From Rothia sp. P100 (lineage in GTDB: Bacteria; Actinomycetota; Actinomycetes; Actinomycetales; Micrococcaceae): a DNA stretch of 64,000 nt. The translations under genes and the position numbers were made by a program. Of the stretch, positions 30,476-39,619 are shown piece by piece; position 1 is the stretch's first letter, and each line of letters starts with the position of its first letter. The DNA lies in contig NZ_JAMAYG010000002.1 in the NCBI RefSeq assembly GCF_023712425.1, forward strand, positions 310,001 through 374,000, in the 5' to 3' direction. The notes under the pieces were generated by a model. That model did no database searches. It saw nothing but the letters and a program-made list of their open reading frames with translations, and was not told the DNA's origin.

Positions 30476-32392
30476 CTACTGTGCGAACTGGCTGGTGTAG
30501 AGCTCTGCATAGAACCCGCCGCGTTCTAACAGCTCAGCGTGAGAGCCGGACTCGACGATATCCCCGTCCTTCATCGCGAAGATAACATCAGCATCACGAA
30601 TGGTAGAAAGACGGTGGGCAATCACAAAGGAAGTTTTGCCGTGGGCCAGCTGACCTAGCGAGCGCTGGATCAGCAACTCGGTGCGAGTATCCACCGAGCT
30701 GGTGGCCTCATCCAAAATGAGCAGGGGCTTATCAGCAATCATGGCGCGGGCAATGGTGACCAGCTGCTTCTGCCCGGCAGATAAGGCAGTTGAATCAGTG
30801 AGTACCGTGTCGTAACCATCGTGTAACTGGCTTACCAGCTCGTCCAGGCCCACGGACTTCATCACAGCATCCAAGCGCTCTGGGGAAACCTCACCGGTTC
30901 CATAGAGCACGTTTTCGCGCAAGGTGCCTTCAAACATCCAGGTATCCTGAAGCACCATAGCGAAGATGCCATCCACCTGCTCTCGGGTCATCGAAGAAAC
31001 GGGTACCCCGTCGATGCGAATCTCACCTGAGTCCACCTCATAGAAGCGCATCAAAAGATTCACCAGGGTCGTTTTACCGGCACCGGTTGGCCCCACAATG
31101 GCAACTTTCTGCCCTGGCTCAACGGAGGCGGTAAAACCGTGAATGATTTCCTTACCCGGCTCATAGCTGAACTTCACATTCTCAAAGTCAACAGCGCCGC
31201 GGACATCCGGATCGAGAATTAGTGCCTTATGTGATTCGTCGGCTAATTCCTCAGCCTCCAAGAAGTCAAAGACACGACCGCCAGCAGCAGCCGCAGACTG
31301 CAAACTGGTCGCCGACTGCGCTAGCTGACCGAGGGGATTGGTGAACAGACGGACGTAGACAATGAAAGCAACAATCACACCGAAGGTAATGGTGTTGTTA
31401 AGAACCAGCATTGCACCGACCACACAGACCACCACGTAGCCGAGGTTGCCGATGAAGCTCATCAGCGGGAACATGAGACCCGAGAAGAACATGGACTTCC
31501 ATGCCACCGCGTAGAGCTGTCCGTTGCGTGATGCGAACTCCTGGCGCACCCCGCGCTCGCCGTTATAGGCGCGGATGATGCTGTGCCCCGAGAGGCTTTC
31601 TTCAATATGGCCGTTGAGGCGCCCTAACAACTGCTGTTGCGCCACAAAGTACTTCTGGCTCTTGCTGAGCACAAAGCCGGAAGCCGCGATACCCAGCAGA
31701 GAAGCCAGGATAGCAGCCAGCGCCATACGCCAGTCAGTCACAAACATCATGACCGTTGAGCCCACCAGAGTAACTACACCGGTAATGGTGGTGGCCAGTG
31801 AGTTGTTGAGAGTCTGTTGCAGGGTATCAACGTCGTTGGTGACGCGAGAGAGCGTGTCACCGGTTGATCCCTGATCGAGGTAGGAAAGGGGGAGCGCATC
31901 GATTTTGCGGTCTAGATCAGAGCGCATGTTCTGAGAGACCCACACGGTAGAGCGCGCCATAATGACGCCTTCCACCAAGCTGAGGAGTAGCGAGCAGACT
32001 AAAAGAGCGATGGAAATCCACATGAGCCGGCTTACGGCTGCCATATCGATATCGCCCATGAAGCCCTGCTGGATTTCATCGGTGATGTCGGCAAGGAACT
32101 GAGGAGCGATGATATTGAGGATTACCCCAATGATTGCCGCGATAATCGCAAGAACCATGGCCGGCAAAACTGGACGCAGGTAGGCAAGGAGCTTGCCGAT
32201 GGTTTGTTTGAAGGGAGCGTTAGGGGCTGATACGGCAGGGGCACCAGGTGGCCCGCCGTGCCCACCGCGCATCATTCCCTTATCGCTGGTTAGCTGGCTA
32301 TCGCGTAGCTGTCCCGCCGCGGACATGCCCCGAGCGGCAGTTTCTAGATCTTGCTCAGAAAAGGACTGAGCTGCTGGTGTTTGCTGGGTCAT
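30476..32392 (-). CDS. ABC exporter half-transporter, canonical Walker B, altered signature
   Basis: A 638-residue type I exporter: soluble N terminus of about 65 residues, six membrane segments, then an ATPase domain. Walker A is GPTGAGKTT and Walker B is LLILDEATSSVD with the catalytic Glu, but the signature reads LSAGQKQ instead of LSGGQ. The ATG overlaps the stop of the partner gene at 32389 by 4 bases. The altered signature complements the altered Walker B of the partner, which is the pattern of heterodimeric exporters with one degenerate ATP site (BmrCD and TM287/288 type). Multidrug or lipid export is possible. Confidence 0.93.
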   Translation of the reverse strand: MTQQTPAAQSFSEQDLETAARGMSAAGQLRDSQLTSDKGMMRGGHGGPPGAPAVSAPNAPFKQTIGKLLAYLRPVLPAMVLAIIAAIIGVILNIIAPQFLADITDEIQQGFMGDIDMAAVSRLMWISIALLVCSLLLSLVEGVIMARSTVWVSQNMRSDLDRKIDALPLSYLDQGSTGDTLSRVTNDVDTLQQTLNNSLATTITGVVTLVGSTVMMFVTDWRMALAAILASLLGIAASGFVLSKSQKYFVAQQQLLGRLNGHIEESLSGHSIIRAYNGERGVRQEFASRNGQLYAVAWKSMFFSGLMFPLMSFIGNLGYVVVCVVGAMLVLNNTITFGVIVAFIVYVRLFTNPLGQLAQSATSLQSAAAAGGRVFDFLEAEELADESHKALILDPDVRGAVDFENVKFSYEPGKEIIHGFTASVEPGQKVAIVGPTGAGKTTLVNLLMRFYEVDSGEIRIDGVPVSSMTREQVDGIFAMVLQDTWMFEGTLRENVLYGTGEVSPERLDAVMKSVGLDELVSQLHDGYDTVLTDSTALSAGQKQLVTIARAMIADKPLLILDEATSSVDTRTELLIQRSLGQLAHGKTSFVIAHRLSTIRDADVIFAMKDGDIVESGSHAELLERGGFYAELYTSQFAQ

Positions 32393-34143
32393 GATGCGAG
32401 TTCCTCATCAGAGAGCTGGGAGCGGGCGATATCCTGATAGACCTCGTTGGTAGCCATAAGGGTCTCATGGGTGCCATTGCCTACGATCCGCCCCTTATCC
32501 AATACTAAGATCCGGTCAGCATCGCGCACGGTACCAATGCGCTGGGCTACCACCAGCACTGTGGCACCGGCTGCTGCTGTCTTGAGGGCTTGGCGGATAT
32601 CTCGCTCGGTTTTGTAGTCCAGTGCTGAGAAAGAGTCATCAAAGATGAGGATTTCTCCCCCACGTGCAAGAGCCCGTGCCATGGAGATGCGCTGTTTCTG
32701 ACCGCCCGAGAAGTTCTTACCGTTTTGGGCCACCACCGAGGCGTAACCGTCTTCTTTGCCGCCCACAAATTCAGCCACTGCTGCTGCGGTAGCTGCACTG
32801 ACCACGTCCTGGGTGCTCATGGCCCGCCCGTTCTCGCCCAGCGCGATGTTGGAGGCGATAGAGCCAGAGAAAAGTGTGTTTTTCTGGGGGACGTAGGCAA
32901 TGCGGTTGCGCAGTTCTTCGAGATTCCACTCGCGCACGTCCACGCCGTCCACCAGAACTGCACCCTCACGAACATCGTAGAAGCGGGGAATGAGGTTCAC
33001 CACTGAAGACTTGCCAGAACCTGTTGAACCAATGAGAGCGACGGTTTCGCCGGGGGAGGCCATGAAGCTGAGCTCGTGGAGAGCGTCCCCATCAGCACTT
33101 GGGTATCGGAAGCTCACGTTACGGAACTCCACCGTGCCAGCGGTGGCGCTGCCCGAGGTGACTGAACCACTGGTAATAGAGGGCTCGATGCGCAGAACCT
33201 CCCTAATACGGCGCCAGGCAACGAGCGCCCTTGGCCCCATGATGAAGACGACGGTCATCATCATGAAACTGGTGACCACTAGCAGGGCATAGGTTGAGAA
33301 AACCACCAACTGCCCAAAGAGGGTGATGCGCTGGTTAACATCGGGAGTGTCATTGATGAGCACAGCGCCCAGCACATAGATGGAAAGAGAAAGACCAGTC
33401 ATAATCGCGGTCAGCATGGGCATGATAAAGGCCATGGTGGTGTTGACGAACAGAGTGGTGTTGCGCAGGTCCATGTTGACTGCTTCAAACCGCTTCCGGT
33501 GGAAGCTCTGGGTCAGGTAGGCACGGATGACGCGCAGACCCGTCAGGTGATCGCGGGTGACCCGGTTGAGCCCATCGGTAATTTTCTGCATGCGCATCAT
33601 GCGGGGGATAGCCAGTGCCATGGCGATGCCCAAGACCAGCAGAGTGAGGCCAACAGCCACGGCGGTGGGAATGGTCCAGGTGACCGATTCACTAGCGATT
33701 TTTGAGCTTGCCCAGACCGCCATAATCGGAGCTTTCACGCTCATTTGCAGACCCATGACGATGAACATCTGAACCTGAGTAACATCATTGGTGGAGCGAG
33801 TAATGAGGCTGTCAGTGCCAATGCAGTTGACCTCTGCCGAGGACATATCAAAAGTCTTATCAAAAACACCGGCACGCATGCGGCGGGCTACGGTAGTTCC
33901 AAACAAGGCTGTGCAGAAACCCGTAATAATGGCCGCCACCATAGACCCCGCTGCGGCAGCCAGCATGAGCCAGCCGTGCTCCATGACATCAGCCAGTTGG
34001 CTGCCCGGGGTAGAGATGGTGACGGTAATGTGTTCCATATACTCAGGAACCCGCAGGTCAAGATAAACCTGGGCAACAATCATCAGCACAGCGAGTAGCG
34101 CGAGCGTCCACTCCCGCCGATGAATAAAATGATGAAATTTCAT
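32389..34143 (-). CDS. ABC exporter half-transporter with degenerate Walker B
   Basis: A 584-residue type I exporter with six membrane segments and an ATPase domain: Walker A GSTGSGKSS, signature FSGGQKQRISMA, Walker B ILIFDDSFSALD. The Asp after Walker B replaces the catalytic Glu, so this site should bind but hardly hydrolyse ATP. It forms a heterodimer with the product of 30476, which starts within its stop. The upstream 250 bases hold its promoter and the terminator of the next gene. Confidence 0.93.
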   Translation of the reverse strand: MKFHHFIHRREWTLALLAVLMIVAQVYLDLRVPEYMEHITVTISTPGSQLADVMEHGWLMLAAAAGSMVAAIITGFCTALFGTTVARRMRAGVFDKTFDMSSAEVNCIGTDSLITRSTNDVTQVQMFIVMGLQMSVKAPIMAVWASSKIASESVTWTIPTAVAVGLTLLVLGIAMALAIPRMMRMQKITDGLNRVTRDHLTGLRVIRAYLTQSFHRKRFEAVNMDLRNTTLFVNTTMAFIMPMLTAIMTGLSLSIYVLGAVLINDTPDVNQRITLFGQLVVFSTYALLVVTSFMMMTVVFIMGPRALVAWRRIREVLRIEPSITSGSVTSGSATAGTVEFRNVSFRYPSADGDALHELSFMASPGETVALIGSTGSGKSSVVNLIPRFYDVREGAVLVDGVDVREWNLEELRNRIAYVPQKNTLFSGSIASNIALGENGRAMSTQDVVSAATAAAVAEFVGGKEDGYASVVAQNGKNFSGGQKQRISMARALARGGEILIFDDSFSALDYKTERDIRQALKTAAAGATVLVVAQRIGTVRDADRILVLDKGRIVGNGTHETLMATNEVYQDIARSQLSDEELAS

Positions 34144-34326
34144 GGTGTCCGTTTCAACAGGTAGATACTGAGTGCTCTTGACCCGCCCTTGAATGCTGCG
34201 AGAGACAGCTAAGTATTTTTAAATCTCTTCTATTATTCCTGCAAAAGATGACCTTGGGCAGGTATCTTTCACTTCTGCACTGTTCTCTCTGCCACGTTGT
34301 GGCATTAGGAGGGATAAGAGAAGCAA

Positions 34327-34376
34327 AAGGACGTCGGGGTGCAGCTCAACAATCTAAGCTGTACCTCGGCGTCCTT
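34327..34376 (-). terminator. Terminator of the metallopeptidase gene
   Basis: A 20-bp stem with G-U pairs (AAGGACG/CGTCCTT outside, CAGCT/AGCTG inside). On the minus strand it is followed by TTTTGCTT. It lies about 20 bases after the stop at 34396. Confidence 0.8.
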
Positions 34377-34395
34377 GGCTATGAGCTAGAAGGTT

Positions 34396-35316
34396 CTAGG
34401 CGCCCGGGTTGTTCAAATCCTTGGCCTCAAAAGTATTGCACTGAGCCATATCACCCGAGTTATAACCTGCCATGTACCAGGCGGTGCGCTGAGCACTGGT
34501 GCCGTGGGTGTAGGTAGAGCTGTCGGTGTGGCCCTGACTGGTCATCTGGATGTGGTCATCGCCAATCACCTCGGTGGCGTTGATAATGGTTTCCAGTTCA
34601 CTTTCAGTGAGAGGTTCCAGCTGAACGGGAGATTCGGTGTCGTTCTGCGCTTCACGGGCCCAAAGACCTGCGTAGCAATCTGCCTGGAGCTCAACACGTA
34701 CTGCACCCGAGTCAGCACCCTTGGGGTCATACTGAGAGTACTTCAAATCGCCCAGCTGGTTTTGAATATGGTGACCGAACTCGTGGGCCAGCACGTACTG
34801 CTCGGCTGCCTGACCGCCGGTTGCGCCCAACTGGGTCTTCATGGTCTCAAAAAAGCTGGTATCCACATACGCAGTCTGATCTACGGGGCAGTAGAAGGGG
34901 CCAACAGCGCTAGACGCGCCACCGCAGCCGGTATTAACTCCACCGCTAAAGAGCTGGAGCACCGGTGGTGCGTAGGCAGTCCCGGTAGCTGCAGGCAGAG
35001 CATCTTGCCAGAAGTAATCCAGAGAGTTAGCGGTACCCACCATGTTGCAGTCGGTGATGTTGTTAGCATCCTCACCGGTCTTGCATTCATTCTGGAGCTG
35101 GTCCTCAGAATCGGTGCTCACATTCGAATAATCAAAAGAGCTACCGCCGGTGACCTGGTTGAGCATGTTGAGACCATCCTGGCCGAAGAACACGCCTACG
35201 GCTAAGACAAGTAGCATGCCGCCCAAGCCGCCGCCCACCTTCATACCGGTGCTACCCCCGCCACCGCTGCGGCGTACCCGGTCAGTATTAAGCTGTGAAT
35301 TTTCTTTGAAAGCCAT
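34396..35316 (-). CDS. YpfJ-type neutral zinc metallopeptidase (membrane-anchored)
   Basis: A 306-residue protein of the putative neutral zinc metallopeptidase family. One membrane segment (about residues 28-46: GGMLLVLAVGVFF) anchors it, with the rest predicted outside. The zinc motif HEFGHH (about 179) is followed by ADCYAGLW with the further Glu/Asp ligands. Four or more Cys outside suggest disulfides. Two adjacent ATGs at 35319 and 35316; the second is chosen arbitrarily. Substrate unknown. Confidence 0.9.
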   Translation of the reverse strand: MAFKENSQLNTDRVRRSGGGGSTGMKVGGGLGGMLLVLAVGVFFGQDGLNMLNQVTGGSSFDYSNVSTDSEDQLQNECKTGEDANNITDCNMVGTANSLDYFWQDALPAATGTAYAPPVLQLFSGGVNTGCGGASSAVGPFYCPVDQTAYVDTSFFETMKTQLGATGGQAAEQYVLAHEFGHHIQNQLGDLKYSQYDPKGADSGAVRVELQADCYAGLWAREAQNDTESPVQLEPLTESELETIINATEVIGDDHIQMTSQGHTDSSTYTHGTSAQRTAWYMAGYNSGDMAQCNTFEAKDLNNPGA

Positions 35317-35426
35317 CATAGGTACAGCATATTGAAGTCAGACCCTTACGCTCTGCTCGACACGAGCAAAAGTTTTCCGCATCACCTAAGTAGCACGGTG
35401 CTAGCAGATGGTGGGGTGAAATAGTC

Positions 35427-36050
35427 CTAGCGACCGGGACGGTCCAGACCTCTTGCAGCTAGAGCATCGCCGGTTTCATGGCCGTAAGCAACTGTTGCAA
35501 TGACCAGGGGAGTGAAGAGCCTGAATGAACTGACCCGCACACCCCGTGCAATAACTGCCACCGTCAGTGCATTCCACAGGTCCATGATGACGGGGATGGA
35601 TCGAACCATGAGTGCTAAGGCTAAGCCAACGGTCTCCGGGCTGCCACCCACCCACCGCAAGGGGGTGCAGAGCCAGATAAAACCGTCAGTGATGACCGGC
35701 ATAGGGGTGCTCCAGAGCAAAATTTTGGAGGCAAAAATCATGGTCAACAGTGTCAGCAGAACGTCAGCGCCAGTTTCTACTTTGCCTGAAAAGAGATAGT
35801 AGGCCGTCAGGATTGCTAGAAGAAGCCAGAGTGAACGCACTGCCTGCCACCAGTGAGAGACCGGAATGCGAGCGCAAAACCCCAGCGCTATCACCAGGAG
35901 CAGGGCACCCAAACCAACACCCCAGTGCTGTGTTGCAGCAAGTAACAGAGCCAAAAGAAAGATAAAAGCGCCCTTATACTTCAGGGCTAGCCGGTGGAGG
36001 GGGCTATCTAGAGGGGTATAAGTGCCAAATAGATGATTGGTCAGTTTCAT
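35427..36050 (-). CDS. bioN: ECF transporter T component (biotin, BioN)
   Basis: Transmembrane coupling subunit of an energy-coupling factor importer. 207 residues with about five hydrophobic segments and the coupling-helix motif ARGVR, plus ALAARGLDRPGR at the C terminus. Overlaps the ATPase gene by 4 bases. Its role in biotin uptake follows from bioY two genes upstream. Confidence 0.92.
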   Translation of the reverse strand: MKLTNHLFGTYTPLDSPLHRLALKYKGAFIFLLALLLAATQHWGVGLGALLLVIALGFCARIPVSHWWQAVRSLWLLLAILTAYYLFSGKVETGADVLLTLLTMIFASKILLWSTPMPVITDGFIWLCTPLRWVGGSPETVGLALALMVRSIPVIMDLWNALTVAVIARGVRVSSFRLFTPLVIATVAYGHETGDALAARGLDRPGR

Positions 36051-36808
36051 TCATCGACCTGGCCATCCGTATCTGAAACCTCTAACACACGGGGCTGCCA
36101 AGGCTCAGGGAACCCACCCGCGCACCAGCCCTTGTAGGCATCAATGACCTGCCCTGCAGGCCCCTGCACGAGCAAACGCCCCCCGTGAATTACCAAAGCC
36201 TCCTCACACCGGGCTGCTAGCTCCAGATCATGAGTCGATATTACTAACTGCTGAGGCAGATCCTTCAGCAGGGCTGATAACCTTAATCTATTGCGCAAAT
36301 CCAAGAGGGTTGTCGGTTCATCAAGTAGCAGGACGCGAGGCTCAACCGCCAACACCGAGGTTAGGGCGGCCAGCTGTTTTTCTCCACCTGACAGGCTGAA
36401 CACCGAATCAGTAGCCCTATGTTCAAGACCCCGCGCTCGCAGGGCGTCCAGAGCAGCTGCCCGGCGGGCGTCTCTGTCTTTGATGTGCTGCAGGGAGAGT
36501 TCAACATCTTCGGCAGCGGTGGGCATAATTAGCTGCGCCTGCGGGTCTGAAAAGAGCAAACCTACGTGCTGGCGCACTGCCCTAATATTGGTGTAGACAT
36601 CAACACCATGCACTGTCACCCCGCCAGAACTCAGCTCGCTCAACCCGTTGAATAGCCTCAAGAAGGTGGATTTGCCGGATCCGTTGAGACCCAATACCGC
36701 GGTGGTGGGGGAAGAAAGACTCACCGTTATATCGTGCAAGATGGTGCGCTGCTCAGTGCCTGTCTCAACGGTGACGGTGGCGTTACGGGTTGCTAAAACA
36801 CCGTCCAT
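36047..36808 (-). CDS. bioM: ECF transporter ATP-binding component (biotin, BioM)
   Basis: ATPase of the BioMNY importer, about 253 residues. Walker A LGLNGSGKST, signature SLSGGEKQLAAL, Walker B LLLDEPTTLLD and the H loop STHDLEL are all present. Start is uncertain. ATG 36808 gives a family-like N terminus but lies on the edge of a hairpin. GTG 36856, 10 bases after the bioY stop, would add 16 residues with the hairpin inside the gene. Neither has a good ribosome site, so coupling to bioY is possible. Confidence 0.9.
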   Translation of the reverse strand: MDGVLATRNATVTVETGTEQRTILHDITVSLSSPTTAVLGLNGSGKSTFLRLFNGLSELSSGGVTVHGVDVYTNIRAVRQHVGLLFSDPQAQLIMPTAAEDVELSLQHIKDRDARRAAALDALRARGLEHRATDSVFSLSGGEKQLAALTSVLAVEPRVLLLDEPTTLLDLRNRLRLSALLKDLPQQLVISTHDLELAARCEEALVIHGGRLLVQGPAGQVIDAYKGWCAGGFPEPWQPRVLEVSDTDGQVDE

Positions 36809-36832
36809 AGAAAATTCTACGGACGGTGTTTT
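36795..36832 (-). terminator. Terminator-like hairpin across the bioM start
   Basis: AAAACACCGTCC pairs perfectly with GGACGGTGTTTT (36821-36832 and 36795-36806), loop of 14. On the minus strand the stem ends in TTTT, so it resembles an intrinsic terminator between bioY and bioM. The candidate bioM ATG (36806-36808) sits at the loop/stem border and would be partly hidden. Confidence 0.6.
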
Positions 36833-36866
36833 GGCCTCGTTACGGCGAAAGAACACGTGGGTTAAC

Positions 36867-37454
36867 CTAACGTGAGAGAGCTGGGAAAGCGCGGTGTACT
36901 GCTAGAGCGACCACAATAGCAAGGGCGCATTTAATGAGATCGCCGGGAATGTAGACGGTGGCCGCTAGCGCTGCTGCTTGGAGTGAGAGGTTTGCGTTAA
37001 TCATCATGCCCGCGATACCGAAAATCTGGATGACCGCGAAACCTGCCAGGACTGCTCCTAGCTGGTGGATGAATTGAGACTTTTTGTTACCGTACAGGCG
37101 CAGAGCCAGATGGGAGAGGTAGCCTGTGATAAAGGCGCCGGGGACAAATCCCAGCAGATAGCCAAATGAGGGGCTGGCAATGGTGCCAAAGCCTGCGCCG
37201 CCGCGCGCAAAGATAGGTAATCCTAGCAGGCCCGCTACGAGGTAGAGGATTACGGCGAAAGCTGCACGTTTACCGCCCAGGATGAGGGCGGTGGTGTAGA
37301 TGGCTAGGGTTTGCAAGGTAATGGGAACCGCGGCAGGGCCTACTGGCACGGCGGGCAGAAGGGCGCAGACCGCTATGAAGGCGGCAAAGACTGCGATTAG
37401 AGCTAGGTCGCGTCCGAGATTCGTGGTACTGGTGCGGTGGTGGGCTGTTGTCAT
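36867..37454 (-). CDS. bioY: Biotin transporter substrate-binding component BioY
   Basis: S component of the biotin ECF importer. About 195 residues with six hydrophobic segments. The family blocks VGPAAVPITLQTLAI and the glycine-rich ARGGAGFGTIASPSFGYLLGF are clear. ATG 37454 is chosen because a -10 (TATAGT, 37467-37462) ends 7 bases before it, which suggests a leaderless mRNA; GTG 37460 would be inside that spacer. First gene of bioY-bioM-bioN. Confidence 0.94.
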   Translation of the reverse strand: MTTAHHRTSTTNLGRDLALIAVFAAFIAVCALLPAVPVGPAAVPITLQTLAIYTTALILGGKRAAFAVILYLVAGLLGLPIFARGGAGFGTIASPSFGYLLGFVPGAFITGYLSHLALRLYGNKKSQFIHQLGAVLAGFAVIQIFGIAGMMINANLSLQAAALAATVYIPGDLIKCALAIVVALAVHRAFPALSR

Positions 37455-37461
37455 GTGCACT

Positions 37462-37492
37462 ACTATAAACCTTTTTTTGAACAGTGTTCAAA
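37462..37492 (-). promoter_or_regulatory. bioY promoter with palindromic BioQ-like operator
   Basis: A 17-base palindrome TTTGAACANTGTTCAAA (37476-37492) contains the TGAAC-N3-GTTCA core described for actinobacterial BioQ sites. It covers a -35 (TTGAAC, 37491-37486), spaced 18 bases from the -10 TATAGT (37467-37462). Binding there would block the promoter. BioQ itself is not in the window. Confidence 0.65.
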
Positions 37493-37644
37493 GCGTTGAC
37501 AGGTGCTGGTGCTATCGGGCATGAGGTCTGTAGCTGGTGGATGTGAGTAACCACGCCGGTGCTGGGCGCTGACGCACTAGCCTTGAACCCCTAGAATGGA
37601 AAGTTGGCGCACAGCCCGGTGCGCGCATTACACCTAACCAAAGG

Positions 37645-39249
37645 ATGACCTTGCTCACCGTTACAAATCTAGAACTTCGTGCTGGCGCCCGCCTGCTGAT
37701 GGAAGACGTCACCTTCCGTATCGATAAAGGTGACAAGGTGGGCCTGGTGGGGCGTAACGGTGCGGGTAAAACAACTATGACAAAGGTTCTGGCTGGTCTA
37801 ACCCTGCCGGCTGACGGTTCGGTGACCCGCGGTGGCACTATCGGCTATCTGCCCCAGGACCCTAAAGTCGATGATATGACCCAGCTGGCCAGGGACCGCA
37901 TTTTCTCTGCCCGCGGCCTTGACGGTGTAGCGCGGAAGATGCGTGAGACACAGGAAATGATGGCTAGTGAAGACCCGGCCGTTCATGCCAAGGGGATGCG
38001 CCGCTATGACCGCCTAGAAGCTGAATTCATCAGCGGTGGCGGCTATGCAGCTGAGTCAGAAGCTGCAACAATTACCGCCAATCTTGACCTTCCTGAGCGC
38101 GTGCTCAACCAGCCTCTCTCAACGCTATCTGGCGGCCAGCGTCGCCGTGTTGAGCTAGCCCGCATTCTCTTTGCCAATGCAGATACCATGTTGCTGGATG
38201 AACCGACCAACCACTTAGATGCTGATTCAGTGGTCTGGTTGCGAGACTTCCTCAAAAACTACTCGGGTGGCATTCTGGTCATTAGCCACGACGTTGAACT
38301 GATGGAACTGGTAGTGAACAAGGTCTTCTACCTGGATGCTAACCGCTGCGTCATTGATATTTACAACATGGGGTGGAAGACCTATCTACTACAGCGCGAG
38401 CAGGACGAAGCCCGGCGCAAGCGTGAGCGCGCCAACGCCCAGAAAAAGGCCTCAGCACTCATGGAGCAGGCTAATAAGATGCGCGCCAAGGCGACCAAGG
38501 CTGTTGCTGCCCAGCAGATGATTAAACGAGCAGAGAAGATGATGCGCGGCCTTGAGGATGAGCGTCAGGTGGATAAGGTTGCTGCTATCCGTTTCCCTGA
38601 CCCCGCACCCTGCGGCAAAACCCCGCTGTCGGCTGAAGGGCTGTCTAAGTCCTACGGTTCACTAGAAATCTTTACCGATGTCGATCTGGCTATTGACCGC
38701 GGTTCGCGTGTGGTGGTGCTGGGTTTCAACGGCGCCGGTAAGACCACGTTATTGCGCATGCTCGCCAAAACCACCAAGCCCGATACCGGTGAGGTTGTTT
38801 ACGGCCACGGAGCCAAGGTTGGCTACTTCGCTCAGGAACACGAGATTCTGGATGGCAACCGCACCGTCTATGAAAATATGAAGACTGCTGCTCCAGATCT
38901 TGATGACACCAAGGTTCGCACTGTTCTAGGTTCCTTCTTGTTCTCCGGAGATGACGTTGATAAGCCAGCTGGCGTGCTCTCCGGTGGAGAAAAGACCCGC
39001 TTGTCACTAGCAACCCTGGTGGCCTCATCCGCTAACGTTCTCTTGTTGGATGAGCCGACGAACAACCTTGACCCAGCCTCCCGCGAGGAAATTCTTAATG
39101 CACTGAAGAACTACCAGGGTGCCATTGTGATGGTGAGCCACGATGAAGGTGCTGTAGAAGCTCTGAACCCTGAACGCGTACTGCTTTTGCCAGATGCGGT
39201 CGAGGACCTGTGGAGTAAGGAATATCATGACCTCATCTCCCTGGCCTAA
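37645..39249 (+). CDS. ABC-F family ATPase
   Basis: A 534-residue soluble protein with two ABC domains and no membrane segment. The first has GRNGAGKTT, LSGGQRRRVELA and MLLDEPTNHLD; the second GFNGAGKTT, LSGGEKTRLSLA and LLLDEPTNNLD. A charged helical linker (about residues 245-310, rich in Arg/Lys/Ala) is typical of ABC-F translation factors that act in the ribosomal E site. No acquired resistance type can be claimed. In related genomes an ABC-F gene often follows sufT, which suggests the stretch between was inserted. Confidence 0.92.
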   Translation: MTLLTVTNLELRAGARLLMEDVTFRIDKGDKVGLVGRNGAGKTTMTKVLAGLTLPADGSVTRGGTIGYLPQDPKVDDMTQLARDRIFSARGLDGVARKMRETQEMMASEDPAVHAKGMRRYDRLEAEFISGGGYAAESEAATITANLDLPERVLNQPLSTLSGGQRRRVELARILFANADTMLLDEPTNHLDADSVVWLRDFLKNYSGGILVISHDVELMELVVNKVFYLDANRCVIDIYNMGWKTYLLQREQDEARRKRERANAQKKASALMEQANKMRAKATKAVAAQQMIKRAEKMMRGLEDERQVDKVAAIRFPDPAPCGKTPLSAEGLSKSYGSLEIFTDVDLAIDRGSRVVVLGFNGAGKTTLLRMLAKTTKPDTGEVVYGHGAKVGYFAQEHEILDGNRTVYENMKTAAPDLDDTKVRTVLGSFLFSGDDVDKPAGVLSGGEKTRLSLATLVASSANVLLLDEPTNNLDPASREEILNALKNYQGAIVMVSHDEGAVEALNPERVLLLPDAVEDLWSKEYHDLISLA

Positions 39250-39619
39250 GCCGATAAGTTACCTGCCCCATAGTAGTGAGGGCAGAGGCCCGCATGCCCC
39301 GTGTTTGCGGGTCTCTTTAAATCTAATCTTGGTCCGTACCAAAATTCTTGTATGTCCGTTTCTTACAGGCGCTCTTTGTTTGCCCCGTCACGTTAAATAA
39401 TAATTAGTATTGCGTTCTGTGGGTTTTGCGGCTCCAAACAAAGGTCACAGTTTGATAACAAGAGAAAAGGGGTGGAACCCCTGAGGCACCCTGCGTAGAG
39501 TTGTAACCAGCAGATGAGCCAATGGTTCAGTTGCCAATCAAGAAGGTCGTGACAAACAGGTCGTCACGGTTTAAATAGGTCAACATCGTTGTTGGCCGCT
39601 ACTTGAAAGGGATGATTCA
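39250..39619 (+). other. Leader region of the 26-codon gene
   Basis: 370 bases between the ABC-F gene and a mini-gene. A hairpin AGGGG/CCCCT (39468-39482) and GTGAC/GTCAC (39549-39567) are present, and GATAAC at about 39454 may be a -10. The length suggests a 5' leader of 150 bases or more. I could not match it to a known riboswitch. Confidence 0.35.

Noticed and set aside
34504-35205. 233-codon frame antisense to the metallopeptidase
   Set aside because: Shadow of the real gene; no motif, no start signal.
39430-39619. Known riboswitch (cobalamin, c-di-AMP, SAM, TPP) before the mini-gene
   Set aside because: None of the conserved boxes of these classes could be found by eye; only two small hairpins are seen.
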